Positions 1-7,985 of a stretch of 64,000 nucleotides of DNA are shown here, piece after piece; the first letter of the stretch is position 1; every line of letters begins with the position of its first letter. The notes beneath the pieces were generated by a model that worked only from the letters and a program-made list of their open reading frames with translations, searched no databases and had not been told where the DNA came from. The stretch lies in assembly GCA_934561055.1 (NCBI GenBank), contig CAKTFN010000008.1, positions 25,722 to 89,721 on the forward strand, written 5' to 3'. The stretch is from an uncultured Eubacteriales bacterium. Lineage in GTDB: Bacteria > Bacillota > Clostridia > Oscillospirales > Acutalibacteraceae. The position numbers and the translations under genes are program-made.

Positions 1-1
1 T

Positions 2-259
2 GAAGTTCTTCATACTCCGGGTCACACCGAAGGCAGCGTGTGCTATCTTATCGACGACCTTCTTTTCAGCGGAGACACGCTTTTTTGCGGCAGCGTCGGA
101 CGTACCGATTTCAAGAGCGGAAGCTATGAAGATATCATAAAAAGCGTGAAACGTCTTTCCGCAATCGAAGGCGACAAAAAAGTTTTTCCCGGCCACAATA
201 TGCTCACGACGCTTGACCGAGAGAGAAAGAACAATGTTTATCTGAAGGACGAAAAATGA
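2..259 (+). CDS. Metallo-beta-lactamase-fold hydrolase, C-terminal part (truncated by window edge)
   Basis: The reading frame is open from the window edge and gives the C-terminal 85 or so residues of a glyoxalase II-like metallo-beta-lactamase-fold hydrolase. The motif HTPGHTEGS, the later SGDTLF with a bridging metal-ligand Asp, and PGHN with the last metal-ligand His are all visible and in order. The family hydrolyses thioesters such as S-lactoylglutathione, or related substrates, with two zinc or iron ions in the cytoplasm. The short C-terminus resembles YcbL-type single-domain proteins. The exact substrate cannot be told. The stop codon overlaps the start of hemZ by 4 bases (ATGA), so the two are translationally coupled. 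Confidence 0.85.
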   Translation, partial: EVLHTPGHTEGSVCYLIDDLLFSGDTLFCGSVGRTDFKSGSYEDIIKSVKRLSAIEGDKKVFPGHNMLTTLDRERKNNVYLKDEK

Positions 260-1725
260 ATCTTGTAATCATAAATCACGACTATCACTATGAACTTGAA
301 AACCTTGTTCGCCTTTTCTTTCCGAACGAAAAGATTGAGGTCACAAAGGAAAAAAACGGCGAAGAACGCTTTATTTTGACCGAACTTCAAAAGGAAGAAA
401 GCGGCGCAAAAATTTCGGTTCTTCTCGGCTTTGACGAAGTTTTTTCCGGTGAAGAAGAACATTCTTTTTCCGAAAAGCTTTCGGACGAAACCGAAGAGAG
501 CTTTCTTGAAAGAAAAACCGCCCAACTTCTTTTTAAACTTCTTAAAAGGGCAACGGGATACACTCCTTTGTGGGGAATTCTTACCGGCGTCAGACCGGCG
601 AAACTCATGACGAAGCTTTCTTCTTCATGGGGAGCGGAAAAGGCGAAAGAATATTTTTCAAAAGAACTTTATGTCAGTGACGAAAAAATCAGCCTTGCTT
701 CTTCTGTTGCAAAAAAGGAACAGCCGATAATAGAAAAAAGCAAGAAGAATTCGTTCAGTCTTTATGTTTCGATTCCGTTTTGTCCGACAAGGTGCAGCTA
801 TTGCTCTTTTGTCTCCCATTCAAACGAAAGTGCAAAAAAGCTTATGCCCGATTATGTGAAGCTTCTTTGCAAAGAGATTGAAGAAACGGGAAAAATCGCA
901 AAACTGCTTTCGCTGAATCTTGAAAGCGTGTATATCGGCGGCGGAACACCGACCGCCCTCACGGCGGATTTTCTCAAAGACGTTACCGACGCAATCGGCA
1001 AAAACTTTAATATTACCGAAAACTGCGAATATACTATTGAAGCGGGACGTCCGGACAGCGTCACGGACGAAAAGCTTGAAGTGATTAAAAAAAGCGGCGC
1101 AAAAAGAATCAGCATCAATCCCCAAACGTTTTCCGACAGCGTTCTTGAGGCAATCGGAAGAAAGCACACCAGTGCAATGACCGAAAAGGCAATGCTCATG
1201 GCTCGGGAACACGGATTTGAAAATATCAATATGGATCTCATCGCGGGACTTCCGACCGATAATTTTGAAAGCTTTCAAAGAACGCTTTCAAAAACGCTTT
1301 CTTTTGAGCCGGAGAATATTACGGTTCATACTCTTGCGCTCAAACGCTCTTCGGCTCTTGTCACCGAGGAAAAGGAAAAAGGCAGCGCCGCCGAGGCGCA
1401 AAGAATGCTCTCGTTCGCTTTTGAAACGCTCACAAAAAACGGTTATGAACCTTATTATATGTATCGCCAGAGTAAATGCCTCGGAAACCTTGAAAACGTC
1501 GGTTGGGCAAAAAAAGGTTATGAATGCCGTTATAATGTATATATGATGGAAGAATGTCACACGGTTCTTGCCTGCGGCGCCGGAGCTGTAACAAAACTCC
1601 GTTCCCCGGTTTCGGGCGTAATTGAAAGAATTTTCAATTTTAAGTATCCGTATGAATATATAAGTCGTTTTGACGAATTGCTTGAACGCAAAAACCGAAT
1701 TTTCGAGTTTTATGAAGAAATATAA
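256..1725 (+). CDS. hemZ: Radical SAM coproporphyrinogen III oxidase-like protein HemZ
   Basis: This 489-residue protein has a roughly 170-residue N-terminal extension followed by a radical SAM barrel. The cluster-binding CX3CX2C motif is at about Cys176, Cys180 and Cys183 (CPTRCSYC), followed by the glycine-rich YIGGGTPTAL segment. Length and architecture match HemZ, the oxygen-independent coproporphyrinogen dehydrogenase-like family of Firmicutes, more than HemW/HemN, which lack the long N-terminus. It is cytoplasmic and binds a [4Fe-4S] cluster and S-adenosylmethionine. No other heme genes are nearby, so its substrate in this organism is uncertain. The ATG overlaps the upstream stop by 4 bases. 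Confidence 0.85.
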   Translation: MNLVIINHDYHYELENLVRLFFPNEKIEVTKEKNGEERFILTELQKEESGAKISVLLGFDEVFSGEEEHSFSEKLSDETEESFLERKTAQLLFKLLKRATGYTPLWGILTGVRPAKLMTKLSSSWGAEKAKEYFSKELYVSDEKISLASSVAKKEQPIIEKSKKNSFSLYVSIPFCPTRCSYCSFVSHSNESAKKLMPDYVKLLCKEIEETGKIAKLLSLNLESVYIGGGTPTALTADFLKDVTDAIGKNFNITENCEYTIEAGRPDSVTDEKLEVIKKSGAKRISINPQTFSDSVLEAIGRKHTSAMTEKAMLMAREHGFENINMDLIAGLPTDNFESFQRTLSKTLSFEPENITVHTLALKRSSALVTEEKEKGSAAEAQRMLSFAFETLTKNGYEPYYMYRQSKCLGNLENVGWAKKGYECRYNVYMMEECHTVLACGAGAVTKLRSPVSGVIERIFNFKYPYEYISRFDELLERKNRIFEFYEEI

Positions 1726-1742
1726 ATTACTGATGCTCAGAG

Positions 1743-2690
1743 GTGATCGATATTTCCGAAATCAATAATATTGTTTCAATCAACGAAATGGCAACTCTTT
1801 CTCCGGAAGAACTCATTGAGGTTAGCGAAAGAAATTTTCGCCTTCAGGTTGAAAACGTTGCGTCAAAAGTTGCTGCTCTTTCCGGAAACCGTCTTGTGAT
1901 GCTCGCAGGGCCGAGCTCGTCCGGAAAAACAACAACCGCCGAACTTCTTTCAAAGGATCTCATCAAAAACGGACGGGGTGCAAAAGTCATTTCGCTCGAC
2001 GATTTTTACAAAGATCAAAACGAAAAAATCTTTTTTGAGGACGGAACGCCGGATTTTGAAACCGTAAAATCGCTCGACACAGAAAAAATCAAAGAATGTC
2101 TTTCAAATATCACCGAAAAAGGCGAATGTCTTCTTCCCCGATTTTCCTTTGTCACGGGAATGCGCGAAAAAGAGCCGGTTCACCTTACTCTCGAAAAAGA
2201 CGAGGTTGTGATTGTTGAAGGGCTTCATGCACTCAATCCGGTGATTACCGATTCGCTTGAAAGCGAAAAGCTCACAAAGCTTTATGTCAGCGTTTCGTCA
2301 AGAATAATGAATCAAAACGGGGTTTTCCTTTCAAAAAGGGACATCCGTTTTATCAGGCGAATGGTTCGTGATTATCTTTTCAGAAACTCCGGGGTTGATT
2401 ATACCTTTTATCTTTGGAACGGTGTTCGCAAGGGAGAGGACAGATATCTTTTTCCGTTCAAACCTCTTGCGGACATAAAAATAGATTCATTTCACAGTTA
2501 TGAAATGTGCGTTTTAAAAGAGACAGCGCTTTCGCTTCTTTCTCACATCGAAAAGGACAGTCCGTATTTCGACCGGTCAAAAAAGCTTTTTGAAAAACTT
2601 TCCCGGTTTGTTTCGATTGAAAAGGAAAAGATGCCGGAAAGCTCGCTGCTTCGTGAATTTATCGGACAGGAGGAAACTCACTTTGGCTGA
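1743..2690 (+). CDS. Nucleoside kinase (uridine kinase-like)
   Basis: P-loop kinase of about 315 residues with a Walker A motif GPSSSGKT at residues 56-63, followed by a core with ISLDDFY and VVIVEGLHAL segments typical of the uridine kinase/phosphoribulokinase family. It should phosphorylate a nucleoside using ATP or GTP in the cytoplasm. Many Firmicutes relatives carry an N-terminal threonyl-tRNA-synthetase-like TGS domain; this one starts directly before the kinase domain. The start is uncertain: the annotated GTG lies inside an AGAGGTGAT stretch that looks like a ribosome-binding site, so translation may begin a few codons later. It overlaps the following flippase gene by 8 bases. Confidence 0.8.
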   Translation: MIDISEINNIVSINEMATLSPEELIEVSERNFRLQVENVASKVAALSGNRLVMLAGPSSSGKTTTAELLSKDLIKNGRGAKVISLDDFYKDQNEKIFFEDGTPDFETVKSLDTEKIKECLSNITEKGECLLPRFSFVTGMREKEPVHLTLEKDEVVIVEGLHALNPVITDSLESEKLTKLYVSVSSRIMNQNGVFLSKRDIRFIRRMVRDYLFRNSGVDYTFYLWNGVRKGEDRYLFPFKPLADIKIDSFHSYEMCVLKETALSLLSHIEKDSPYFDRSKKLFEKLSRFVSIEKEKMPESSLLREFIGQEETHFG

Positions 2691-4446
2691 AAGAAAAAAA
2701 CAATCACTTTTGACGGGAGCGGGCGTTCTTGCGATTGCAACCGTCATCGTCAAACTCATCAGCGCCCTTTACAAAATTCCGCTGACGAACCTCATCACGG
2801 TTGAGGGATATGCGTATTTTACCGGTGCATATGCCGTTTATACGCCGCTTTACTCAATCTCAATGGCAGGACTTCCGGTTGCGGTTTCAAAGCTTGTTTC
2901 TCAAAACATCGAACTCGGAAGAGTGAGGGACGCAAGAAGAATTTTCAACGTTTCAAAAAAGTTGTTCTTCCTCGTCGGCCTTTGCGGAACGGTCATTCTT
3001 GCCGCGGTTGCCGTTCCGTATTCAAAAATGGTTAACTCGCCGCAAAATTACATAAGTATGCTCGCAATCGCTCCGTGCATTGTTTTTTGCTGCATGATGT
3101 CCGCTTTCAGAGGGTATTACGAAGGCCTCAAAAACATGACTCCGACCGGAGTTTCTCAGGTTGTCGAAGCGGTTGTAAAACTCGGTTTCGGCCTTGTTGC
3201 AACTTGGATTTTTGTAAAAAAGACCATGAGCGATTACGCAAAGAACAGCGTTGACGGAGTCGGAACAATGTTCGGCGTTCAGGTTCAAAACGAACAGGAA
3301 GCTCTCAGCACAATGTATCCTTATGCCGCCGCCGTTGCAATCCTCGGTGTAACGCTCGGCTCAATGTTCGGCCTTCTTTATCTTTATATTCATTATAAAA
3401 GAAAAGGCTTTGGTTTTACCCGCGCGGAACTCGTCAATTCTCCGCCGCCGAAAAGCGACAAGGCCCTCAGAAAGCAGATTATTCAAATTGCCGCTCCCGT
3501 TGCTCTCAGTTCTCTCATCGTAAACATCAGTAATATCATTGATGACACGATGATCAGAACCCGCCTTAAGCACGCAATCGAAGCCGGAGGAACCGTTGTT
3601 CGCGATATGTATTCCGCGTCTCTCACGGCCGCCGGAACGGTTGACGAAAAAATCGGCGATTATCTTTACGGAACCCACGCTTCCGTTCTCAACATCAAGA
3701 ACCTCATTCCGACGATTACGCTCACCCTCGGCGTCAGCGCAATTCCCATGCTTGCAACCGCATGGACGGCAAAGAACAAAAAGGAAATCAAAACAACAAT
3801 TGAATCTGTAATCCGTGTAACGATGATGATTGCTCTTCCGGCCGGACTCGGAATTGCCGCTCTTTCAGAACCGATTCTTGGTTTTCTTTATTCAAAGCAG
3901 GCTCATATGATTCCGATTGCGGCTCCGATGCTCTGCGTTTACGGCTTTGGAATTTTTATGTTCTCCGTTGCTTCGCCGATTACCAATATGCTTCAGGCTG
4001 TCGGAAGAATGGACATTCCGCTCAAGTCCGTTGCAATCGGTTCGGTTGTAAAAATCATTCTGAATTATGTCCTTATCGGAAACCCGAAAATCAACATCAA
4101 CGGTGCGGTTTGGAGCACGATGGTTTGCTATGTTGTTATGCTTTCAATCAACTTTGTTTCCCTTATTAAGGTTACAAAAGTTAAACTCGACGTTTCTTCG
4201 GTTTTTCTCAAACCGCTCATTTCGGCAACGGTCTGCGGAATTACGGCGTTTTATGCAAATGTTCTTCTTGCGGATAAAATAGGACTTTCTTCAAAGCTTT
4301 CAACGCTCGTTTCAATCTGCGTCGGCGCCGCATTTTATGCCGCGGTTCTCCTTCTTTTAAAGGGAGTTGCCCGTGACGACGTTGAAATGTTGCCAAAAGG
4401 AGAAAAAATTGCAAAAGCACTTGAAAAATTTGGATTATTAGGGTAA
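2683..4446 (+). CDS. spoVB: SpoVB-family polysaccharide flippase
   Basis: Polytopic membrane protein of 587 residues in the MATE-like PST/MurJ superfamily, with about 14 hydrophobic segments and a typical start (LLTGAGVLAIATVIVKLISALYK, shortened here to its hallmark beginning). SpoVB/MurJ proteins translocate lipid-linked oligosaccharides such as lipid II; SpoVB itself acts in spore cortex formation. I chose TTG at 2683 because AGGAGG lies 8-13 bases upstream and the N-terminus then matches the family; earlier in-frame starts would add unrelated residues. It precedes mazG and the yab sporulation genes exactly as yabM/spoVB precedes yabN in Bacillus, which supports the sporulation assignment. 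A vegetative MurJ-like role is the alternative. Confidence 0.8.
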   Translation: MAERKKQSLLTGAGVLAIATVIVKLISALYKIPLTNLITVEGYAYFTGAYAVYTPLYSISMAGLPVAVSKLVSQNIELGRVRDARRIFNVSKKLFFLVGLCGTVILAAVAVPYSKMVNSPQNYISMLAIAPCIVFCCMMSAFRGYYEGLKNMTPTGVSQVVEAVVKLGFGLVATWIFVKKTMSDYAKNSVDGVGTMFGVQVQNEQEALSTMYPYAAAVAILGVTLGSMFGLLYLYIHYKRKGFGFTRAELVNSPPPKSDKALRKQIIQIAAPVALSSLIVNISNIIDDTMIRTRLKHAIEAGGTVVRDMYSASLTAAGTVDEKIGDYLYGTHASVLNIKNLIPTITLTLGVSAIPMLATAWTAKNKKEIKTTIESVIRVTMMIALPAGLGIAALSEPILGFLYSKQAHMIPIAAPMLCVYGFGIFMFSVASPITNMLQAVGRMDIPLKSVAIGSVVKIILNYVLIGNPKININGAVWSTMVCYVVMLSINFVSLIKVTKVKLDVSSVFLKPLISATVCGITAFYANVLLADKIGLSSKLSTLVSICVGAAFYAAVLLLLKGVARDDVEMLPKGEKIAKALEKFGLLG

Positions 4447-4517
4447 AATAACACAGATGACCGCTTGACACCGGCATTCTTCTTTTTCGGCGGTTTAATC
4501 TGTTGAGGTATTTCAAA

Positions 4518-5336
4518 ATGGATAATTTCAATTTCAAATCAAAATACGGCTTTGACGATCTTTGCAAAATCATGACCGTTCTTCGTGCACCCGGCGGTTG
4601 TCCGTGGGACAGGGAACAGACTCATGAGTCAATCAAAAAGTCTCTCATTGAAGAAACTTACGAGGTTATCGAAGCAATCAACAAAAACGACAAAACCCTT
4701 CTTTGCGAAGAACTCGGCGACGTTCTTCTTCAGGTTGTTTTTCACGCAGAAATGGAGCGTGAGCAGGGTTCGTTTGACATAAACGACGTTTGCGACGGAA
4801 TCTGCAAAAAGCTGATTGAGCGTCACCCTCATGTTTTCGCTTCCGACAGTGCGGAAACACCGGCCGAAGTTCTTGTCAAATGGGATGAAATCAAATTCAA
4901 GTCGAAGGGTCAGAAATCCCAGGGCGATTCGATGAAGGCCGTTCCGATTGAACTTCCGGCTCTTATGAGGGCGCAAAAGCTTCAAAGCAAGGCGAAAAAG
5001 GCCGGCTTTGACTGGAAATCCGCCGACGGCGCTTTTGACGCACTTTACGGCGAAATCAAAGAACTTGAAGAAGCATACGGCTCCGGAAAGAAAGAAAATA
5101 TCGAAGACGAGTTCGGAGACGTTCTTTTTTCGGCCGTCAATGTTTCGCGTTTCCTTGACCTTGACAGCGAAGAAGCACTCACAAAATCAAGCAACAAGTT
5201 CCTTGAAAGATATCTTATCGTTGAACAGCTTGCGAAAGAGCGAAACATCAACATGAAGGAAACGCCGATTGAGGAATTGGACAAGCTTTGGAGCGAAGCG
5301 AAAAAGATTATTTCCGAAAAGAGGCAAACCGAGTAA
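4518..5336 (+). CDS. mazG: Nucleoside triphosphate pyrophosphohydrolase MazG
   Basis: Protein of 272 residues with two MazG domains. The first has the hallmark GGCPWDREQTHESIKKSLIEE segment and the metal-binding EELGDVLLQ helix; the second repeats E-E-x-D-rich helices (EDEFGDVLFSAVN). MazG hydrolyses (d)NTPs to NMP and pyrophosphate and is a house-cleaning enzyme; in Bacillus the orthologue YabN also has an N-terminal methylase domain that is absent here. The ATG at 4518 has a TGAGG ribosome-binding site 9 bases upstream, better than a TTG 15 bases earlier. It sits between spoVB and HU/rqcP, matching the conserved gene order. Confidence 0.9.
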   Translation: MDNFNFKSKYGFDDLCKIMTVLRAPGGCPWDREQTHESIKKSLIEETYEVIEAINKNDKTLLCEELGDVLLQVVFHAEMEREQGSFDINDVCDGICKKLIERHPHVFASDSAETPAEVLVKWDEIKFKSKGQKSQGDSMKAVPIELPALMRAQKLQSKAKKAGFDWKSADGAFDALYGEIKELEEAYGSGKKENIEDEFGDVLFSAVNVSRFLDLDSEEALTKSSNKFLERYLIVEQLAKERNINMKETPIEELDKLWSEAKKIISEKRQTE

Positions 5337-5495
5337 CCTCTCGATTAACCGGCAGTGGCGAATATTGCGGGAACATTTTCCGTTGATGTTTTCACTTTCG
5401 ACGAATTGACGGTTACATGATTTTCAAATCCAATTAAGACGCACGCAGAAGCGAAGGCGTACTTATGGAAAAATATATTTTTGGAGGATTTCACA

Positions 5496-5768
5496 ATGAA
5501 TAAGACCGAATTGGTTGCTGCAGTTGCAGCGAAAGCAGAAATTTCAAAGAAAGACGCAGAAGCGGCTGTTGCAGCAGTTTTCGGCGCAGTTGAAGATGCA
5601 CTTGTAAAAGGCGAGAAGGTTCAGCTCATCGGCTTTGGTACTTTTGAAGTTAAGGAAAGAGCGGCAAGAACAGGCCACAACCCCAGAACAGGCGAAGCTG
5701 TTGAAATTGCTGCTTCAAAGGTTCCGTCCTTTAAGGCAGGCGCAGCTCTTAAGAACGCTGTTAAATAA
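5496..5768 (+). CDS. hup: HU family DNA-binding protein
   Basis: Ninety-residue histone-like protein with the canonical start MNKTELVAAVAAKA and the DNA-arm signature GFGTFEVKERAARTGHNPRTGE. HU binds and bends DNA non-specifically as a dimer and organises the nucleoid. The ATG at 5496 follows GGAGG by 8 bases. It is inserted between mazG and rqcP, an arrangement I recall from Clostridia, and is followed at once by a strong intrinsic terminator, so it is probably expressed as its own abundant transcript. Codon use is slightly richer in GCA/GCT and AAG than in its neighbours, in keeping with high expression. Confidence 0.95.
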   Translation: MNKTELVAAVAAKAEISKKDAEAAVAAVFGAVEDALVKGEKVQLIGFGTFEVKERAARTGHNPRTGEAVEIAASKVPSFKAGAALKNAVK

Positions 5769-5783
5769 TTATGGTTTTAAAGG

Positions 5784-5814
5784 TCGGGCTGCGTTTGCGG
5801 CCCGATTTCTTTTA
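5784..5814 (+). terminator. Intrinsic terminator after HU gene
   Basis: A 9-bp stem (TCGGGCTGC pairing with GCGGCCCGA, one G-U) with a GTTT loop is followed by TTTCTTTT. It ends the HU transcript 15 bases after the stop codon. Confidence 0.85.
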
Positions 5815-5849
5815 ATCCTCCTTTGAAAATAAAGAAAGGAAGTTTTATT

Positions 5850-6089
5850 ATGAGACTTGACAAATATCTCAAAGTTTCCCGACTCATCAAACGTCGGACG
5901 GTTGCGAACGAGGTTTGCGACGCAAAGCACGTCACCGTCAACGGAAAAGTTGCCCGTGCTTCTTACGACGTAAAACAGGGCGATATCATAGAAATCCAAA
6001 TGGGCGAAAACAAAATTCGTGCCGAGGTTTTGCTTGTTACGGAATACGCAACAAAGGAAAACGCTTCGGATATGTATAAGATTTTGTAA
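5850..6089 (+). CDS. rqcP: S4-domain ribosome quality-control factor RqcP (YabO)
   Basis: Small 79-residue protein that is almost entirely an S4 RNA-binding domain (MRLDKYLKVSRLIKRR, then VTVNGKVARASYDVKQGDIIEI). RqcP/YabO binds 50S subunits carrying peptidyl-tRNA and works with RqcH in C-terminal alanine tailing of stalled nascent chains. The ATG at 5850 is preceded by AAAGGAAG; an upstream in-frame TTG has no such site. Its place between mazG and yabP matches Bacillus yabN-yabO-yabP, which supports this call over other small S4 proteins such as Hsp15. Confidence 0.88.
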   Translation: MRLDKYLKVSRLIKRRTVANEVCDAKHVTVNGKVARASYDVKQGDIIEIQMGENKIRAEVLLVTEYATKENASDMYKIL

Positions 6090-6114
6090 GCGTTTTCACG
6101 GATAAAACAAAAAC

Positions 6115-6145
6115 AACCGCCGAATTTTCTCGACGGTTATTTTTA
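6115..6145 (+). terminator. Intrinsic terminator between rqcP and yabP
   Basis: Stem AACCGCCGA/TCGACGGTT (one mismatch) with loop ATTTTC, followed by ATTTTTATT. It separates the housekeeping rqcP transcript from the sporulation genes yabP and yabQ. Confidence 0.7.
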
Positions 6146-6168
6146 TTCTTTGCCGTTTTGCACTCAAC

Positions 6169-6196
6169 ATAAATTTTACAGCCGGTGCATAGTATT
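6169..6196 (+). promoter_or_regulatory. Possible sigma-E-type sporulation promoter for yabPQ
   Basis: An ATAAATTT block lies 16 bases before CATAGTATT, which resembles the -35 (ATATT-like) and -10 (CATAcaaT-like) elements of mother-cell sigma-E promoters. It follows a terminator and precedes yabP, a gene under sigma-E control in Bacillus. The match is loose and rests partly on context. Confidence 0.35.
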
Positions 6197-6239
6197 GAAC
6201 GTCGGAAATCAAATACAGAGCCTGACGGGAGGAACGGAT

Positions 6240-6518
6240 ATGCAAGACGAGACCTTAAGAACAGAACCGCACAATCTGATTCTTGAAGACAGAAAAAAGC
6301 TGAAAATGACCGGAGTTACCGACGTTGATTCTTTTGACGAGTCAACGGTAATTGCGTATACTTCGGTCGGTGAACTTACGATAACCGGAGCAAAGCTGCA
6401 CATAAACAGCCTTAACACGGAAAACGGCGAACTGACCGTTGAGGGAACAATTACCTCACTCACATATATTGACCAAGCACCGAAAAGCACCGGCTTTTTC
6501 GGAAAAATGTTCCGATGA
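6240..6518 (+). CDS. yabP: Sporulation protein YabP
   Basis: Ninety-two residue protein matching the YabP/YqfC family: a start such as HNLILEDRKKLKMTGVTDVDSFDE and a central beta-rich GELTITGAKLHI. YabP is needed in Bacillus for normal coat/cortex development during sporulation and is made in the mother cell. The ATG at 6240 has GGGAGGA about 7 bases upstream. The stop overlaps the yabQ start (ATGA), so the two are coupled, as in Bacillus. Confidence 0.85.
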   Translation: MQDETLRTEPHNLILEDRKKLKMTGVTDVDSFDESTVIAYTSVGELTITGAKLHINSLNTENGELTVEGTITSLTYIDQAPKSTGFFGKMFR

Positions 6519-7018
6519 ATTATTCCGAACCGCTGCCTGTGCAGTTTTATGATTTTTTGTTTTTTTTCGGCTTCGGGTTTCTTGACGGTCTGCTTTTTAA
6601 GGCGGTTGAGTTCTTCCGAAAGCTTTTCGGAAACGGAAAGCGTGCTTTTCTTTTTCAGGATCTTGTTTTTTCCGTTCTTTCAACCGTTTTGATGTTCATT
6701 TTTCTTCTGATATATGCCGACGGTATTGTTCGCGTCAATTTGATTGCAGCCTCGATTCTCGGAACGGCCGCTTTTTTTCTCACGGTCGGAAAGCCGGTCG
6801 GAAGAGTTTTTGACGTTCTTTCGCTCGTAATAAGAAAGGCCGTTTCTATTTTGACGGCGCCGGTTTTTTTCTTTTCAAAAAAGTTCCTTTCGCTTTTCAA
6901 AAAAGCGTCCGGCTTTGCAAAAGAAAAAAGGAAAGCTTTTGAAGAAAAAAAGAAGAAGAGCGGAAAAGAAAGAGAAAAAATCAGAAAAAAACCTGAGAAG
7001 AAACAAAAAAACTCTTGA
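6515..7018 (+). CDS. yabQ: Spore cortex biosynthesis protein YabQ
   Basis: A 167-residue membrane protein with an N-terminal hydrophobic region (FYDFLFFFGFGFLDGLLF), two or three further membrane segments, and a very lysine-rich cytoplasmic tail. This is the YabQ layout; YabQ is required for cortex formation and localises to the forespore outer membrane in Bacillus. The tail (KEKRKAFEEKKKKSGKER region) is low-complexity and charged. Position directly after yabP and before divIC is the strongest support. Confidence 0.8.
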   Translation: MNYSEPLPVQFYDFLFFFGFGFLDGLLFKAVEFFRKLFGNGKRAFLFQDLVFSVLSTVLMFIFLLIYADGIVRVNLIAASILGTAAFFLTVGKPVGRVFDVLSLVIRKAVSILTAPVFFFSKKFLSLFKKASGFAKEKRKAFEEKKKKSGKEREKIRKKPEKKQKNS

Positions 7019-7042
7019 AAATTTCTGGAAAATCGGTATAAT
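7015..7042 (+). promoter_or_regulatory. Sigma-A-type promoter for divIC-yabR
   Basis: TTGAAA and TATAAT separated by 16 bases, overlapping the yabQ stop codon. It lets the vegetative division gene divIC be expressed independently of the sporulation genes upstream. Confidence 0.7.
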
Positions 7043-7081
7043 AAACCAGTATAGTAATTTTATAAATTTTAATGGGAGTGA

Positions 7082-7408
7082 ATGACGTTGGCTGTTAAAC
7101 AATTTGTACCTGCACAAAAACCGAAAAAAGTTCAAAAGCACAGCGTTATTCTTTTCGTTCTTGTTGCCGCGTTTGTTTGCCTTGCGGTTGCGGGTTGCAT
7201 CGTCAATTACGCTTATGCTGCGGACAACAATTCCGAAGCGGCTCGGATGAGTCAAAAATGCGAAGAGCTCAAAACGGAAAACAAAGAGCTTGAACGCTTT
7301 CTTGAAGATAAAAATCACGATGAATACTATGAAAAAATTGCCCGCGAACAGTATGGCTACGCAAAGCCCGGCGAGCGCGTTTTCTATGATTCGTCGTACG
7401 GAAATTAA
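7082..7408 (+). CDS. divIC: Septum formation initiator DivIC/FtsB-like protein
   Basis: Bitopic protein of about 108 residues: a short basic N-terminus, one membrane segment (ILFVLVAAFVCLAVAGCIV), then an extracytoplasmic coiled coil (MSQKCEELKTENKELERFLE) and a terminal YYEKIAREQYGYAKPGE motif. This is the DivIC layout; DivIC works with FtsL and DivIB in the divisome. ATG 7082 sits only 3 bases after GGGAG, so TTG at 7088, with 9-base spacing, may be the real start. Gene order yabQ-divIC-yabR is the Bacillus order. Confidence 0.85.
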   Translation: MTLAVKQFVPAQKPKKVQKHSVILFVLVAAFVCLAVAGCIVNYAYAADNNSEAARMSQKCEELKTENKELERFLEDKNHDEYYEKIAREQYGYAKPGERVFYDSSYGN

Positions 7409-7431
7409 AACGCAGGAGGAAACAGCTTTCT

Positions 7432-7896
7432 ATGCTTGAAATCGGTCAAATTGTTGAGGGAAAAGTCACGGGACTCACTTCGTTCGGAGCTTTTGTCAGT
7501 CTTCCGGAAGGAAAGAGCGGAATGGTTCACATCTCGGAGGTTTCAAACGCTTTTGTTAAGGAGATTAAAGATCATCTCACCGAAGGCCAGACCGTAAAGG
7601 TCAAAATTATCGGAATCAACGACGAGGGAAAAATCAGTCTCTCAATCAAAAAGGCAATGCCCGAAGAACAGCAGCAGCCGCGCGAGCAAAGACCCCGTCA
7701 AAACCGCCCGCAACGTTCACGCTCGGCTAACGTTTGGCAGGGTCAGCCCGAAAGAAAAGATCCTTCAAGTATGTCGTTTGAAGACATGATGGCTCGCTTC
7801 AAGCAAGTCAGCGACGAAAAAATTACGGATCTCAAACGTTCCGGAGAATCAAAACACGGCGGCGGATATTCAAGACGCGGCCGCGGCAACAGCTGA
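7432..7896 (+). CDS. yabR: S1 RNA-binding domain protein (YabR-like)
   Basis: A 154-residue protein with one N-terminal S1 domain (residues 1-75: IGQIVEGKVTGLTSFGAFVSL, GMVHISEVS, KISLSIKKA) and a Gln/Arg/Pro-rich disordered tail. It matches YabR/general stress protein 13, a single-S1 protein after divIC in Bacillus, whose exact role is unclear. The ATG has GGAGGA 10 bases upstream. A strong terminator follows. Confidence 0.85.
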   Translation: MLEIGQIVEGKVTGLTSFGAFVSLPEGKSGMVHISEVSNAFVKEIKDHLTEGQTVKVKIIGINDEGKISLSIKKAMPEEQQQPREQRPRQNRPQRSRSANVWQGQPERKDPSSMSFEDMMARFKQVSDEKITDLKRSGESKHGGGYSRRGRGNS

Positions 7897-7912
7897 TACA
7901 TATTTGATTTTT

Positions 7913-7943
7913 ACTGCCGCAAAATAATGCGGCAGTTTTGTTG
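7913..7943 (+). terminator. Intrinsic terminator after yabR
   Basis: Perfect 8-bp stem ACTGCCGC/GCGGCAGT with an 8-base loop and a following TTTTGTTGT tract. Confidence 0.85.
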
Positions 7944-7985
7944 TATATGCCAAAAATCACAAAAACCGAAGCGGAGGAATTTTCA

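Noticed and set aside
4460..4500. TTGACA-like sequence upstream of mazG
   Set aside because: The nearest -10-like element (TTTAAT) is about 23 bases away, too far for a sigma-A promoter.
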